Part shown: positions 9,028 through 16,684 of the stretch, piece after piece
Position numbering within the stretch: the first letter of the stretch is position 1
Layout of the letters: every line of letters starts with the position of its first letter
Assembly (NCBI GenBank): GCA_034002865.1
Contig: JAVEZR010000007.1
Location: 1 to 38,324, forward strand
Direction of reading: 5' to 3'
DNA: 38,324 bases
Origin: UBA5209 sp034002865
GTDB taxonomy: Bacteria; Patescibacteriota; Dojkabacteria; SC72
Notes under the pieces: generated by a model
The model's input: the letters and a program-made list of their open reading frames with translations, nothing else
Databases searched by the model: none
Told to the model about the DNA's origin: nothing
Made by a program: the position numbers and the translations under genes

Positions 9028-9231
9028 TTACTCCTCTATTACAATAGCGATAACAGGGCACATTTCTTGAGCCTCTTTTACTTTCTCTTCTAGCTCTACT
9101 GGTATATCTTTTCCCTTCCACTCATCCTTTACATCAACGGTACCATCCTCTTTCATTCCAAATACTTCAGGACAGATAGCTACACATGAACCACATGCAA
9201 TACATAGTGATTGATCTATTGAAACCTTCAT
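9028..9231 (-). CDS. Small [4Fe-4S] ferredoxin
   Basis: The 67-aa protein has Cys10, Cys13, Cys16 and Cys20 in the pattern CIACGSCVAICPEVFG, and a late MCPVIAI cysteine. This is the arrangement of single-cluster [4Fe-4S] ferredoxins such as the Thermotoga type, where the fourth ligand is the late cysteine and Cys20 lies outside the cluster. It is acidic, as expected of an electron carrier. It is the first gene of a four-gene operon and sits behind an unusually structured leader. Its redox partner is not in the window. Confidence 0.93.
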   Translation of the reverse strand: MKVSIDQSLCIACGSCVAICPEVFGMKEDGTVDVKDEWKGKDIPVELEEKVKEAQEMCPVIAIVIEE

Positions 9232-9547
9232 TTGTAAAATACGTAAATTTATATATCCCTAATTCTTTCAAAAAACTAAAGATATATCAACTGTTAGAAA
9301 ATGAGATATGTTCTTGCTACATACCCCATACCAGTGGAAATACCTTTCACACTGCCTAACAGTCCATTAAACTAAAGAAAACGTCTCTTCTTTAGTACTT
9401 TGTATCAGCAATCCACTAGAACAAAGGTTTATATATGTGGCCGATTTAACAAAAAACCGACCATTGCTGGCCGGTTTTAATTCGTCATATGACGCAAGGC
9501 GATATTGCTACTTACAATATATCAAATTACCCTCTCAATATCAAGCT
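9232..9547 (-). promoter_or_regulatory. Structured leader region upstream of ferredoxin operon (candidate attenuator or ncRNA)
   Basis: No protein gene fits here. Several perfect or near-perfect stems nest: ACTGTTAG (9290-9297) with CTAACAGT (9356-9363); inside it TATGT (9307-9311) with ACATA (9319-9323), and CAGTGGAAA (9332-9340) with TTTC-CACTG (9345-9354, one bulged base). Outside is ACTAAAGAA (9371-9379) with TTCTTTAGT (9388-9396). A second ACTAAAGA copy (9275-9282) can compete for the same partner. On the minus strand that competing pairing is followed directly by a U-run, as in an attenuator. I know no riboswitch class with this layout; a stand-alone small RNA is also possible. Confidence 0.45.
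9452..9476 (-). terminator. Intrinsic terminator of the small anchored protein gene
   Basis: On the minus strand ACCGGCC, a six-base loop, GGTCGGT and then TTTTTT form a 7-bp stem with one G-U pair and a U-tract. On the plus strand the same pair would be an A-C mismatch and the T-run is shorter, so the minus orientation is preferred. It lies about 70 bases after the stop of the gene at 9548-9952. Confidence 0.8.
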
Positions 9548-9952
9548 TTATGCTCTAAATCTTACTAACCCTCTTTCCCCTACAATGTCAAAATTAAACT
9601 CCTCTGCCAAATCAGAGAGCAGTATCCCATTACTTGCTAACATCTCACTTGGCTTTACACCACCATCTAAACTCTCTTGCACATCCTCTGCACTTAAACC
9701 AAGAGTAATACTTAGCATATTTACCATCTTAGGTTTACTAGAATCAAATCTACTATGCTGTCTCTCTACTTCAGATCTTAAATCTAATGTCTCATCTTCA
9801 AGAACTACTGGAACCTTAGAGATATATTCTGAAGCGACTACAAAGGAAGTATTCCCTATGTGTGATTCTAGTGGATTAACCGCGTTAAAAAGAGAGAAAC
9901 CGAATACTGAAATAAAGATAGAGAGTATGAGTACTCTTTCTTTGTTTGTCAT
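9548..9952 (-). CDS. Small membrane-anchored or secreted protein of unknown function
   Basis: I do not recognise this 134-aa protein. Residues about 7-26 are a hydrophobic signal or anchor segment and the rest is polar. The C-terminal 60 residues look like a small helical domain (MVNMLSITLGLSAEDVQESL, then PSEMLASNGILLSDLAEEFN), a pattern resembling the short helical repeats of secreted proteins that bind walls or partners. The frame is supported by its intact length and by a proper terminator about 70 bases downstream. The longer plus-strand frame across it is rejected as antisense noise. It is a single-gene unit divergent from the CPBP protease gene. Confidence 0.6.
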   Translation of the reverse strand: MTNKERVLILSIFISVFGFSLFNAVNPLESHIGNTSFVVASEYISKVPVVLEDETLDLRSEVERQHSRFDSSKPKMVNMLSITLGLSAEDVQESLDGGVKPSEMLASNGILLSDLAEEFNFDIVGERGLVRFRA

Positions 9953-10259
9953 ATTAAAGAATATAACAATTTATCTATGACTATATGTTAGGTTAATGTT
10001 TATTAAAATACCAGCTTTTATATGTTATAGCTTAGCTATATAGCTATGGGTAGATAGGCTACAAAGCTTTAAATAAGGGAAATCTGAAATTTAAATCTCA
10101 ACTATAAGGTAAAAGAAGAGTATTAAATACTATATATAATTCAATAGGCTAACATTTAAAAATCTAAGACCTTATAGTATAACCACTCTCTATTTAAATA
10201 TACCCTGTGATTTATAACATTCATCTGTTAGAATTTAGCTATATTTAAATATAACAATC
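9953..10259. other. Divergent intergenic region with inverted repeats
   Basis: No gene is seen in these 307 bases, which are very AT-rich. ACTATAAGGT (10101-10110) and ACCTTATAGT (10169-10178) form a perfect 10-base inverted repeat. Between them lies AGTATTAAATACT (10119-10131), a smaller palindrome. The octamer ATAGGCTA occurs twice as a direct repeat outside and inside this structure. TATAAC (10250-10255) just before the CPBP gene may be its -10 box. It could be an operator region or a small structured RNA. Confidence 0.4.
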
Positions 10260-11135
10260 ATGAGTAATAGGAAACTCTTTATACTAATTACCTTCATATG
10301 GTCATATATATTCTGGCTTACCGCTATCTACCTATCATATACTCAAGCTCTTCCAATTATTCCAAATGAAGTAATAATTCTAGATATTCTTAAAGGTACA
10401 GTACAACTAGAACAAACTCAGATTATAATTACTTCTCTATCCCTAATTGCAGCATTTGGACCAATGGTAGGAGCTATCACTATCTATCTGAGAGATAGTA
10501 AAGCAAGAGATACATTCCGTAAGCTATTCAACTTTAATTTCGGTTATAAGAATCTACTAGAGGTAATACTCATAATACTCAGTATAGGGGTACTCCCATC
10601 AGTAATTATTGGATTAGCTAATACTCAATTCAACCTCTCACTCTCAATTGGAATGTTAATACTCTTCGGTATACTTTTCCTCATATTCCAACTACTTACA
10701 TCAGCAACAGAAGAGATTGGTTGGAGAGGGTATCTACTACCTGAATACCTAGAAGAGGGTATGAGTATGTGGAAGGCAAGTCTACGTATTGGTTTGATAT
10801 GGGCAGTGTGGCACTATCCAATATTTATATATGCTTACTGGCAACAGAGTTTACCTATTTTTGTCATATTACTAACCTTAATAGGGTTTACTGTAGGAAC
10901 AGTTGCTATGTCAGTAATACACACTTACTATCTTGTTAAAAGTAAGAGTGTTGTACTCTCTATGATTATTCATGCTATGTATAATGCGCTACCCCTTACA
11001 GTAGGGCTATTAGTTACAAACTCATTTACTGCAGCACTTATTACTCAGCTTGGCCTATGGGTAGTTATCTGGATTATTGAACAAAGAGAGGGGGAAATTT
11101 TTGATCAACAGGTTGCTCTTGTAGACCATACCTAA
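10260..11135 (+). CDS. CPBP family intramembrane metalloprotease (CAAX protease/Abi)
   Basis: The 291-aa protein has about eight membrane segments and all motifs of the CPBP family: EEIGWRG with Glu151, Glu152 and Arg156; WAVWHYP with His185; and SMIIHAMYNA with His237. These residues make up the intramembrane metal or water-activating site of Rce1-like proteases. Bacterial members act in bacteriocin self-immunity, protein processing or envelope maintenance; the substrate here is unknown. The gene stands alone between an AT-rich regulatory region and a tRNA gene, and has no evident ribosome binding site. Confidence 0.93.
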   Translation: MSNRKLFILITFIWSYIFWLTAIYLSYTQALPIIPNEVIILDILKGTVQLEQTQIIITSLSLIAAFGPMVGAITIYLRDSKARDTFRKLFNFNFGYKNLLEVILIILSIGVLPSVIIGLANTQFNLSLSIGMLILFGILFLIFQLLTSATEEIGWRGYLLPEYLEEGMSMWKASLRIGLIWAVWHYPIFIYAYWQQSLPIFVILLTLIGFTVGTVAMSVIHTYYLVKSKSVVLSMIIHAMYNALPLTVGLLVTNSFTAALITQLGLWVVIWIIEQREGEIFDQQVALVDHT

Positions 11136-11153
11136 TACTCTTAAGAAGAGAGA

Positions 11154-11227
11154 TCGGGGTGACACGACTTGAACGTGCGACCTCTTGCACCCCATGCAAG
11201 CGTTCTAGCCATCTGAACTACACCCCG
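11154..11227 (-). tRNA. tRNA-Pro (anticodon GGG)
   Basis: The cloverleaf is complete at 74 bases. The acceptor CGGGGTG pairs fully with CACCCCG, discriminator A. The D-stem is GTTC/GAAC, the anticodon stem CTTGC/GCAAG, and the T-arm GCACG-TTCAAGT-CGTGT. The loop ATGGGGT gives anticodon GGG (plus-strand bases 11191-11193) followed by G37, as in proline tRNAs. The CGGGGTG acceptor is also typical of tRNA-Pro. No CCA is encoded, so a CCA-adding enzyme is needed. It lies 14 bases downstream of the HD-domain gene and may share its transcript. Confidence 0.96.
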
Positions 11228-11241
11228 ATAGAAGTATTATA

Positions 11242-11823
11242 CTAAAGCCCTATTTCATCAGCAATACTATTCATTTCTATCAACGCTATCTCTATAAATC
11301 TATCTAATGGTATGCCTGTTTTCTCAATATCATACATATACTGCCTATTAACTCCCTTTGCAAAATCTTTCTTCTTAAATTTCTTTAATACTGAATCTAC
11401 ATGTACTGATGAAATCCTCTTATCCGGTTGAACTAAAGCACAGGCTACTAGAAATCCACTAAGATTCTCTGCAGCAGAAAGTGCATAGTCAAAGTTAGAT
11501 TCTCTCTTTTGAGTAATATCAGGATGCTCTTCATAGTGGGATTTAATAGCATGATACATATCTTGTGTAATATCTTTACCAATCTTTATACCCTCTTTCT
11601 CTAATATATTATCAAACTCTATGACATGTCTTTTAGGATCTTTATTTACAAAATCAAAATCTAAATCATGAAGTAAACCAGCTATACCCCACTGCTCTTC
11701 ATCCTCACCTAACTCTCTTGCTAAACCTCTAAGTATTACCTCACTCTCTCTCATATGAAGTTTTAACCATGGTGTAGTTATATATTTATCTAACAGCTGT
11801 TGTGCTTTCTCTCTTGATATCAT
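11242..11823 (-). CDS. HD-domain phosphohydrolase-like protein
   Basis: The 193-aa protein has the HD signature GLLHDLDFD with His52-Asp53, an upstream His23 (LKLHMRESE), and downstream histidines in KRHVIEFD and IKSHYEEHP that would complete the metal site. This matches small HD proteins that hydrolyse nucleotides or phosphate esters and are annotated simply as HDIG or HD domain proteins. The order is lipoprotein, HD protein, tRNA-Pro on one strand, with a 16-base gap from the lipoprotein gene. Nothing in the context identifies the substrate. Confidence 0.88.
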   Translation of the reverse strand: MISREKAQQLLDKYITTPWLKLHMRESEVILRGLARELGEDEEQWGIAGLLHDLDFDFVNKDPKRHVIEFDNILEKEGIKIGKDITQDMYHAIKSHYEEHPDITQKRESNFDYALSAAENLSGFLVACALVQPDKRISSVHVDSVLKKFKKKDFAKGVNRQYMYDIEKTGIPLDRFIEIALIEMNSIADEIGL

Positions 11824-11839
11824 ATTTAGTATATCTCTA

Positions 11840-12862
11840 TTAATTAGTCTTTATCTCTAATATAACTTGATTAGGACTTTGAGATGCACTCAACTTAAAT
11901 GGTCTAGCTGCACCAATACCACCAAACCTATACACAGAAGTCTCTCCCGCTCTTGAAACAGATACTGCTATACCAGCAGGTAGAGTAATACTACTCCCCC
12001 ATGAAGGTATTTTATCTGAGAGTAAAGATGGGAATTTTACCTCTAATATATTCTCTGCATCATATTTAGCCTCTACAGTAGGTATAGGGTTAGAAGTACC
12101 ACTTGCTACTGAGAAAACAAACTTTAATGTATTACCTGTTACACTGTAGGAGTAAGTAGATATTTTAGCACCATCGGAAGATTCCATACCTGTAATGGTT
12201 TGCTCATCACTACTAAACTCTGTACTACCGAAATCTACAGTAGGAGGTGAGTACTTTAAGTCATATGAGACTTTTACAGTAATATCCCAACTGGAAGGAG
12301 AGGTTTCAGTATAGTCGAGTTTAAAAGTATTACTTCCCAAGAATCCAATCTCATATATAGCAGTCTTAGGTACTGATGTAACAGCCCTATATATACCCGT
12401 TATCGCTCCTTTATCAATAGCTCTACTCTGTTGATATGCAATCCCACTACTATCTTTAACAACATTTCCAATTATAACTCTATACACCCCTTTATCTAAT
12501 ACAGGCTCTACTGTAAAGGATGGTAGTGAAGGTGCTTCTGCTACAGTGGATATACTGAAATTAAATGAGTGATATCCATTAGATTGGGTATCTTGCAGTG
12601 ACTCTAATGTATATTCATTCTCTGATTGTGTACCAATACTCTGTTTTGTTTTCCCAAACTCATCTGGATTAGAGAGATATCCTAGATCACCACTTTCTTT
12701 GCTTACCTCTTTCTCAGGCTTCTTCTCTTCTTCTACCTTTTCATCTGATCCAACAATATCTATCTTAGATGAATCGTAATCTAGATCCTTCTTAGTACAG
12801 CCTACAAGGAGTACACTACTTAAAAGTAGTACCGTAATATACAGAAGATATTTCTTATTCAT
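11840..12862 (-). CDS. Lipoprotein with beta-rich domains, function unknown
   Basis: The 340-aa product starts with a lipoprotein signal peptide: positive MNKK, a hydrophobic core, and the lipobox LVGC with Cys22. A charged, lysine/glutamate-rich linker (about 25-60) follows. The remainder is rich in Ser, Thr, Val and Ile with alternating beta-strand patterns, perhaps two or three sandwich domains. The final segment (PFKLSASQSPNQVILEIK) is reminiscent of AMIN-type or similar wall-binding beta domains, but I cannot assign it. It is the first gene of the unit that continues into the HD protein. Confidence 0.7.
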   Translation of the reverse strand: MNKKYLLYITVLLLSSVLLVGCTKKDLDYDSSKIDIVGSDEKVEEEKKPEKEVSKESGDLGYLSNPDEFGKTKQSIGTQSENEYTLESLQDTQSNGYHSFNFSISTVAEAPSLPSFTVEPVLDKGVYRVIIGNVVKDSSGIAYQQSRAIDKGAITGIYRAVTSVPKTAIYEIGFLGSNTFKLDYTETSPSSWDITVKVSYDLKYSPPTVDFGSTEFSSDEQTITGMESSDGAKISTYSYSVTGNTLKFVFSVASGTSNPIPTVEAKYDAENILEVKFPSLLSDKIPSWGSSITLPAGIAVSVSRAGETSVYRFGGIGAARPFKLSASQSPNQVILEIKTN

Positions 12863-12980
12863 AATCTTTATCTATAATATTAATCATTTAAATATTAACA
12901 TAGAAAGATATTAGTAAAAAGATTAACATTGTTTATCTCAAATGGTAGATTATATTAGTTAAATATTTCTATAAATATAT

Positions 12981-14285
12981 ATGACTAAGGAGATAAATAT
13001 ATCAGAGAAAAATAGTAGTAATACACAGGAGATAGAGAAACCGTTAGAGATAGCTCCCAAGCCAGAGGAGAAAGAGAGTGTTAATGTGCTTCCTAAAGAA
13101 GAGGGTATTAAGAAAGAGAAAAAGAAATTAAAACTCTCTAAACGAGCAACTACCATATTAGTCATTACCCTGTCTCTTTTACTTCTCTTTGGTATTGCTG
13201 CTTTCTACTACTTCGGGATATACAAAGCAAAACCGTATAAAAATCCAGAGGAGGTTATTAACCTAAACAGTGAGTACCTAATATCTCAAGCAAAGGGATA
13301 TATACTTACACAGATACCAACAGTCAATCCTCAAGAGCCTAAGACAGAGGTTAGTCCAATCAATGGCCTACTCTTTACTAAGTCAGAGATGGATATATTA
13401 AAAAAGAGAAGACCCATTGCTGTGATGATAAATAATCATGCAGAGGCAAGACCTCAATCAGGATTAAATAGTGCAGATATAGTGTATGAGACATTAGTAG
13501 AATCTGGTATTACAAGATACTTAGCAATATTTTGGAGTGAACAACCAAATAAGGTTGGACCAATAAGGAGTGCTAGGCAGTACTACCTTGAGTGGTTAAG
13601 TCCATATGACCCTCTCTATGTATACGATGGTTGTGCAGATACAGAGAATCCCAAGACTGATGCTTGTGGGAACATATACAGTTACAATATTAAAAAGATT
13701 GCAACTACAGGTGCTTGGAGATGGAATGATGGTAGAAGATATGCTCCTCACAATGAATACTCCTCTACTGTAAGTACATGGGAGTATGCAAAGAAAATGA
13801 ACTGGGATTCTTTACCTAAGATAGAGGAGTGGAAATTTAAAAATGATGCTATTGTTACTGATAGAGGAGAGGAAACAAAAGTAAGTATTGTATTTCATGA
13901 GAGAATGAATAACAGTGGTCTTTACGATACCCAATGGACATATGATAGTAAAAGTAATAGCTACTTAAGGTTTGTAGGTAAGCAAGCAGATATAGATCAA
14001 GAGAGTAATACTCAGGTATATGCTAAGAATGTCATAATACAGGAAATAAGTATGACTCCTAGCTATGATGATAAGGGAAGAATTATTCAAGATACCATTG
14101 GAGAGGGTAAGGCAGTGTTTTTAATAGATGGGAATATTACGGATGGAGTATGGAAAAAGAGTACTAGAACAGACAGAACTTCATACTACGATAGTGCAGG
14201 AAAAGAGATACAGTTTAATAGAGGTAGAACATGGATTAGTGCATACTCTCGTTCTGTAGGAAAATTTGCTATAATTGAACAATAA
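12981..14285 (+). CDS. DUF3048 (YerB-like) membrane-anchored extracytoplasmic protein
   Basis: A polar, lysine/glutamate-rich N-terminus (1-55) precedes one membrane segment (about 56-80). The outer part carries the DUF3048 hallmarks: RPIAVMINNHAEARPQSGL, then ADIVYETLVESGITRYLAIF and VGPIRSARQYYLEWLSPYD. The C-terminal half, with WTYDSKSNSYLRFVGK and FNRGRTWIS near the end, corresponds to the second YerB domain. Bacillus YerB is a lipoprotein of unclear function; here a transmembrane helix replaces the lipid anchor. No Shine-Dalgarno site is visible and AT-rich -10-like sequence precedes the ATG closely. The gene is divergent from the lipoprotein gene. Confidence 0.9.
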   Translation: MTKEINISEKNSSNTQEIEKPLEIAPKPEEKESVNVLPKEEGIKKEKKKLKLSKRATTILVITLSLLLLFGIAAFYYFGIYKAKPYKNPEEVINLNSEYLISQAKGYILTQIPTVNPQEPKTEVSPINGLLFTKSEMDILKKRRPIAVMINNHAEARPQSGLNSADIVYETLVESGITRYLAIFWSEQPNKVGPIRSARQYYLEWLSPYDPLYVYDGCADTENPKTDACGNIYSYNIKKIATTGAWRWNDGRRYAPHNEYSSTVSTWEYAKKMNWDSLPKIEEWKFKNDAIVTDRGEETKVSIVFHERMNNSGLYDTQWTYDSKSNSYLRFVGKQADIDQESNTQVYAKNVIIQEISMTPSYDDKGRIIQDTIGEGKAVFLIDGNITDGVWKKSTRTDRTSYYDSAGKEIQFNRGRTWISAYSRSVGKFAIIEQ

Positions 14286-14311
14286 ATTGCCCCATGGACC
14301 TGAGATAATAC

Positions 14312-14339
14312 TTGGGCCTATCTAATATATATTTATATT
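14312..14339 (+). promoter_or_regulatory. Promoter of the wHTH-secDF-miaA operon, probably leaderless
   Basis: TTGGGC (14312-14317) and TATATT (14334-14339) are spaced by 16 bases, a good sigma-70 layout. The ATG at 14347 begins 7 bases after the -10 box, so the transcript should start at or almost at the start codon. Confidence 0.6.
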
Positions 14340-14346
14340 AAGGGCT

Positions 14347-14919
14347 ATGCTAAAAAATCTTTTTATCTCAAAAGTTAGGATGAGGATACTTGAGAAGTAC
14401 ATGCTTAATGTTAAAGCTTCATATCATGTTAGAGGTTTAGTAAGAGAGTTAGATGAAGAGATTAATGCAGTAAGGAGAGAACTACTCAATCTTAAGAGCG
14501 CAGGTATACTTAAATCTGTAAAAGATGGGAACAAGATAGTGTATACGTTGGATAAGAACTGTCCAATAATATGGGAATTAAGAGCTATGTTCTTTAAAGA
14601 ATCAGAATTAGGTAAACTTCTCATTTCTAAACTTTCTGCTGTAGATGGCATATCAGTAGCTATTGTTACAGAGGCTTTTCTTCAAAACAAGCATGAGAAG
14701 CCAACAGATATTGATATGCTCTTTATAGGTAATATGAAGATTAAAGATCTTACATCTGTAATGAATATCTTAGAGAAGGAAACAGAGAGGGTAATAAAGT
14801 ATGCTGCTATGAAGCCAGAGGATTATGAATTCGGTAGAAGAAAGAGAGACCCTATATTAATAAATGCATTGCAAAATGATAAGATAATAATTCTAGGAAA
14901 AGACTCTGACCTGATATAA
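14347..14919 (+). CDS. Winged-helix DNA-binding protein with degenerate nucleotidyltransferase domain
   Basis: Residues about 1-75 form an ArsR/MarR-like winged helix (YHVRGLVRELDEEINAVRRE, then a wing KDGNKIVYTL). Residues about 95-190 resemble a minimal nucleotidyltransferase fold: VAIVTEAFLQN replaces the usual GSxARG stretch, and TDIDMLFIG keeps the DxD part of the metal site. Similar wHTH-NTase proteins are common in archaea and CPR bacteria as predicted regulators. Loss of the glycine-serine loop suggests no catalysis. It is the first gene of an operon with secD-like, secF-like and miaA genes, only 5 bases from the next, and may regulate itself. Confidence 0.75.
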   Translation: MLKNLFISKVRMRILEKYMLNVKASYHVRGLVRELDEEINAVRRELLNLKSAGILKSVKDGNKIVYTLDKNCPIIWELRAMFFKESELGKLLISKLSAVDGISVAIVTEAFLQNKHEKPTDIDMLFIGNMKIKDLTSVMNILEKETERVIKYAAMKPEDYEFGRRKRDPILINALQNDKIIILGKDSDLI

Positions 14920-14924
14920 AAGAT

Positions 14925-16172
14925 ATGAAAAGACTACCTAAGATAAAGATTAAGAGAATAGATTTTAAGTATGTTTTTAACTATCTCTTTGTAATAATTC
15001 TTACCTCCTTAATACTCGTTGCTATATTAATCTCACTACCTCTTACAGAGAGAGTATCTTCACAAGTAACATATGATTTAAAGACAAAGAGTGAACTATA
15101 CTGGGCAAAGGATTATACCTTACAGTTAGATATTTGGGACAGGATTGATAAAGAGAAGATATTAGACAGAACAACCTCTACTCTTTATAAAAGGCTTAGT
15201 AAGTACGGCGTAGAGAAGATAGATATGTATACATTCACACAGGGTGAAATGGAGTATATAAATATACATGTACAATCCTCTATGCCCCAAGAGTATGTAG
15301 ATGAGTTAATAAGGTCTCCATTTATAATAAATATAGTTACAAGAAATCCTGATATAGACTTTGAAGATCCTGAGAATCCATACGCTATATATCTACAAGA
15401 CAACTATCTAGACACAGAATTCACTAGAGATTCTTTTAGGAATATATACGTTACAAAGTTAAAAAACTCAGCCAATGAGTACTCTTACTTTGCTCTATTT
15501 AAAACATGGCCTTGGAATTCACAATGGAAGACATTCTTAGAAGATTATCAAGGTATAGAGGTAGGTGTTTCTGTAGATGGGTTTGTAACACCTGTACAGA
15601 TACCTACTACTCAACCGATTGTCTTTGCACTACCAATTTCTACAGAGGAGAAGGAAGAGGCGAAGTTAATCAATCTCCTATACAACACAGATACTATACC
15701 TGAACCGTATACCCTTATCGATGAGCAACAGGTACCTATTGAAGATATAGAGGGTGATTATATTAAGATATTGGAGGGTGTACTTCTAGCAACGATTGTT
15801 ATATATGCATATCTTCTTTTGATAAATAAAACCTCTAAGAAGACATTAATACTCTCTGCACTCTCAACAGTTATTACAATCTCTCTCTGGGTTTCATACT
15901 TAAAGATAATGAGTATACCTACAGATATATTCCTTCTTACAATAGAGATATTAGCAATGATAGCTATACTTCGTATTACTACAGAGAATAGTGAGTCTAA
16001 GATTGTTGTGAATGTCTTACTTGCACTGATAGCCTCTTTAGTAGCAATACTGGGTACTGGGTATGCAAAAATCTTTGCTTCTGATCTATTCGTATTACTT
16101 ATGCTAGGTATTATCTCTCAACAGATAGCTTGGTTCTATACAACTAAAGTAAAAAATATACTAAAGATATGA
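14925..16172 (+). CDS. secD: Very divergent SecD-like protein translocase subunit
   Basis: The 415-aa protein has the SecD layout: one N-terminal membrane segment (19-40), an extracytoplasmic domain, then five C-terminal segments (about 280-300, 306-328, 332-351, 359-382, 386-405). The first soluble part (TLYKRLSKYGVEKIDMYTF, followed by an INIHVQ strand) matches the SecD P1 base. ALPISTEEKEEAKLINLLYN, then EQQVPIED leading into the membrane, fits the SecD P1-to-TM2 region. In the fourth segment the conserved DxN of the proton pathway appears replaced by hydrophobic residues (TIEILAMIAIL). The next gene is a SecF-like protein, overlapping by ATGA. Assignment rests on topology and synteny, so it is moderate. 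Confidence 0.6.
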   Translation: MKRLPKIKIKRIDFKYVFNYLFVIILTSLILVAILISLPLTERVSSQVTYDLKTKSELYWAKDYTLQLDIWDRIDKEKILDRTTSTLYKRLSKYGVEKIDMYTFTQGEMEYINIHVQSSMPQEYVDELIRSPFIINIVTRNPDIDFEDPENPYAIYLQDNYLDTEFTRDSFRNIYVTKLKNSANEYSYFALFKTWPWNSQWKTFLEDYQGIEVGVSVDGFVTPVQIPTTQPIVFALPISTEEKEEAKLINLLYNTDTIPEPYTLIDEQQVPIEDIEGDYIKILEGVLLATIVIYAYLLLINKTSKKTLILSALSTVITISLWVSYLKIMSIPTDIFLLTIEILAMIAILRITTENSESKIVVNVLLALIASLVAILGTGYAKIFASDLFVLLMLGIISQQIAWFYTTKVKNILKI

Positions 16173-16684
16173 ACATAGCAATGCATGTTTGGGACAACTG
16201 GAGTACATTTGAAAAATTACAGGAGGGTAGCCTACTTCTAGGTATCTTACTTATTACCTTACTAGCAATCTACTTTATTACAAAGAATAGATCCATACTC
16301 CTACTCTCTTTCATAGGGTTCTCAATATCTGCCCTACTTAATGTAATCGGTTTGTATTTAGTAAGTGCTCTTTTTAAGATAGAGGTTACTGAGGTATTTA
16401 GATTAGTTCCGATATTAACATCTATACTTTTAGTAAGTAATCTTGGTATCTTAGTTGGGTTTTACATACACAGGAAAGGTAAGAAAGGTTTTGATATTAA
16501 AGATATTAGGTTAGAGTATTTTACAGACAGTGTTAAACAAACAATCTTTTTACTACTTCTTTCTAGCTCTGTATTCCTATTTGTATCTGTACAAACACAA
16601 GCAATACTAGTAGTAAGTACACTCTCATGCTTAGGTGCTGTTTGGTGTGTATTCTGGTTATCAAAGAAACTTCTCAATGATTAA
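16169..16684 (+). CDS. secF: Reduced SecF-like membrane protein
   Basis: This 171-aa protein consists of five membrane segments (about 18-38, 42-68, 75-100, 118-140, 142-168). The stretch LYLVSALFKIEVTEVF, then PILTSILLVSNLGILVGF, aligns by pattern with SecF TM2-TM4. LEYFTDSVKQTIFLLLLSSS fits the following segment, where SecF normally has SI-QTL-RT. The N-terminal helix and periplasmic domain of normal SecF (about 300 aa) are absent, and the membrane aspartate of the LNDT motif is not conserved (SNLG here). It overlaps the secD-like stop by 4 bases and the miaA start by 8. I infer a pared-down SecF; an unrelated membrane protein is possible. Confidence 0.5.
   Translation: MNIAMHVWDNWSTFEKLQEGSLLLGILLITLLAIYFITKNRSILLLSFIGFSISALLNVIGLYLVSALFKIEVTEVFRLVPILTSILLVSNLGILVGFYIHRKGKKGFDIKDIRLEYFTDSVKQTIFLLLLSSSVFLFVSVQTQAILVVSTLSCLGAVWCVFWLSKKLLND

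Noticed and set aside
9489..9980. 163-aa plus-strand open frame
   Set aside because: Serine/threonine-rich composition typical of an antisense frame; the minus-strand gene at 9548-9952 has a signal segment and a matching terminator.
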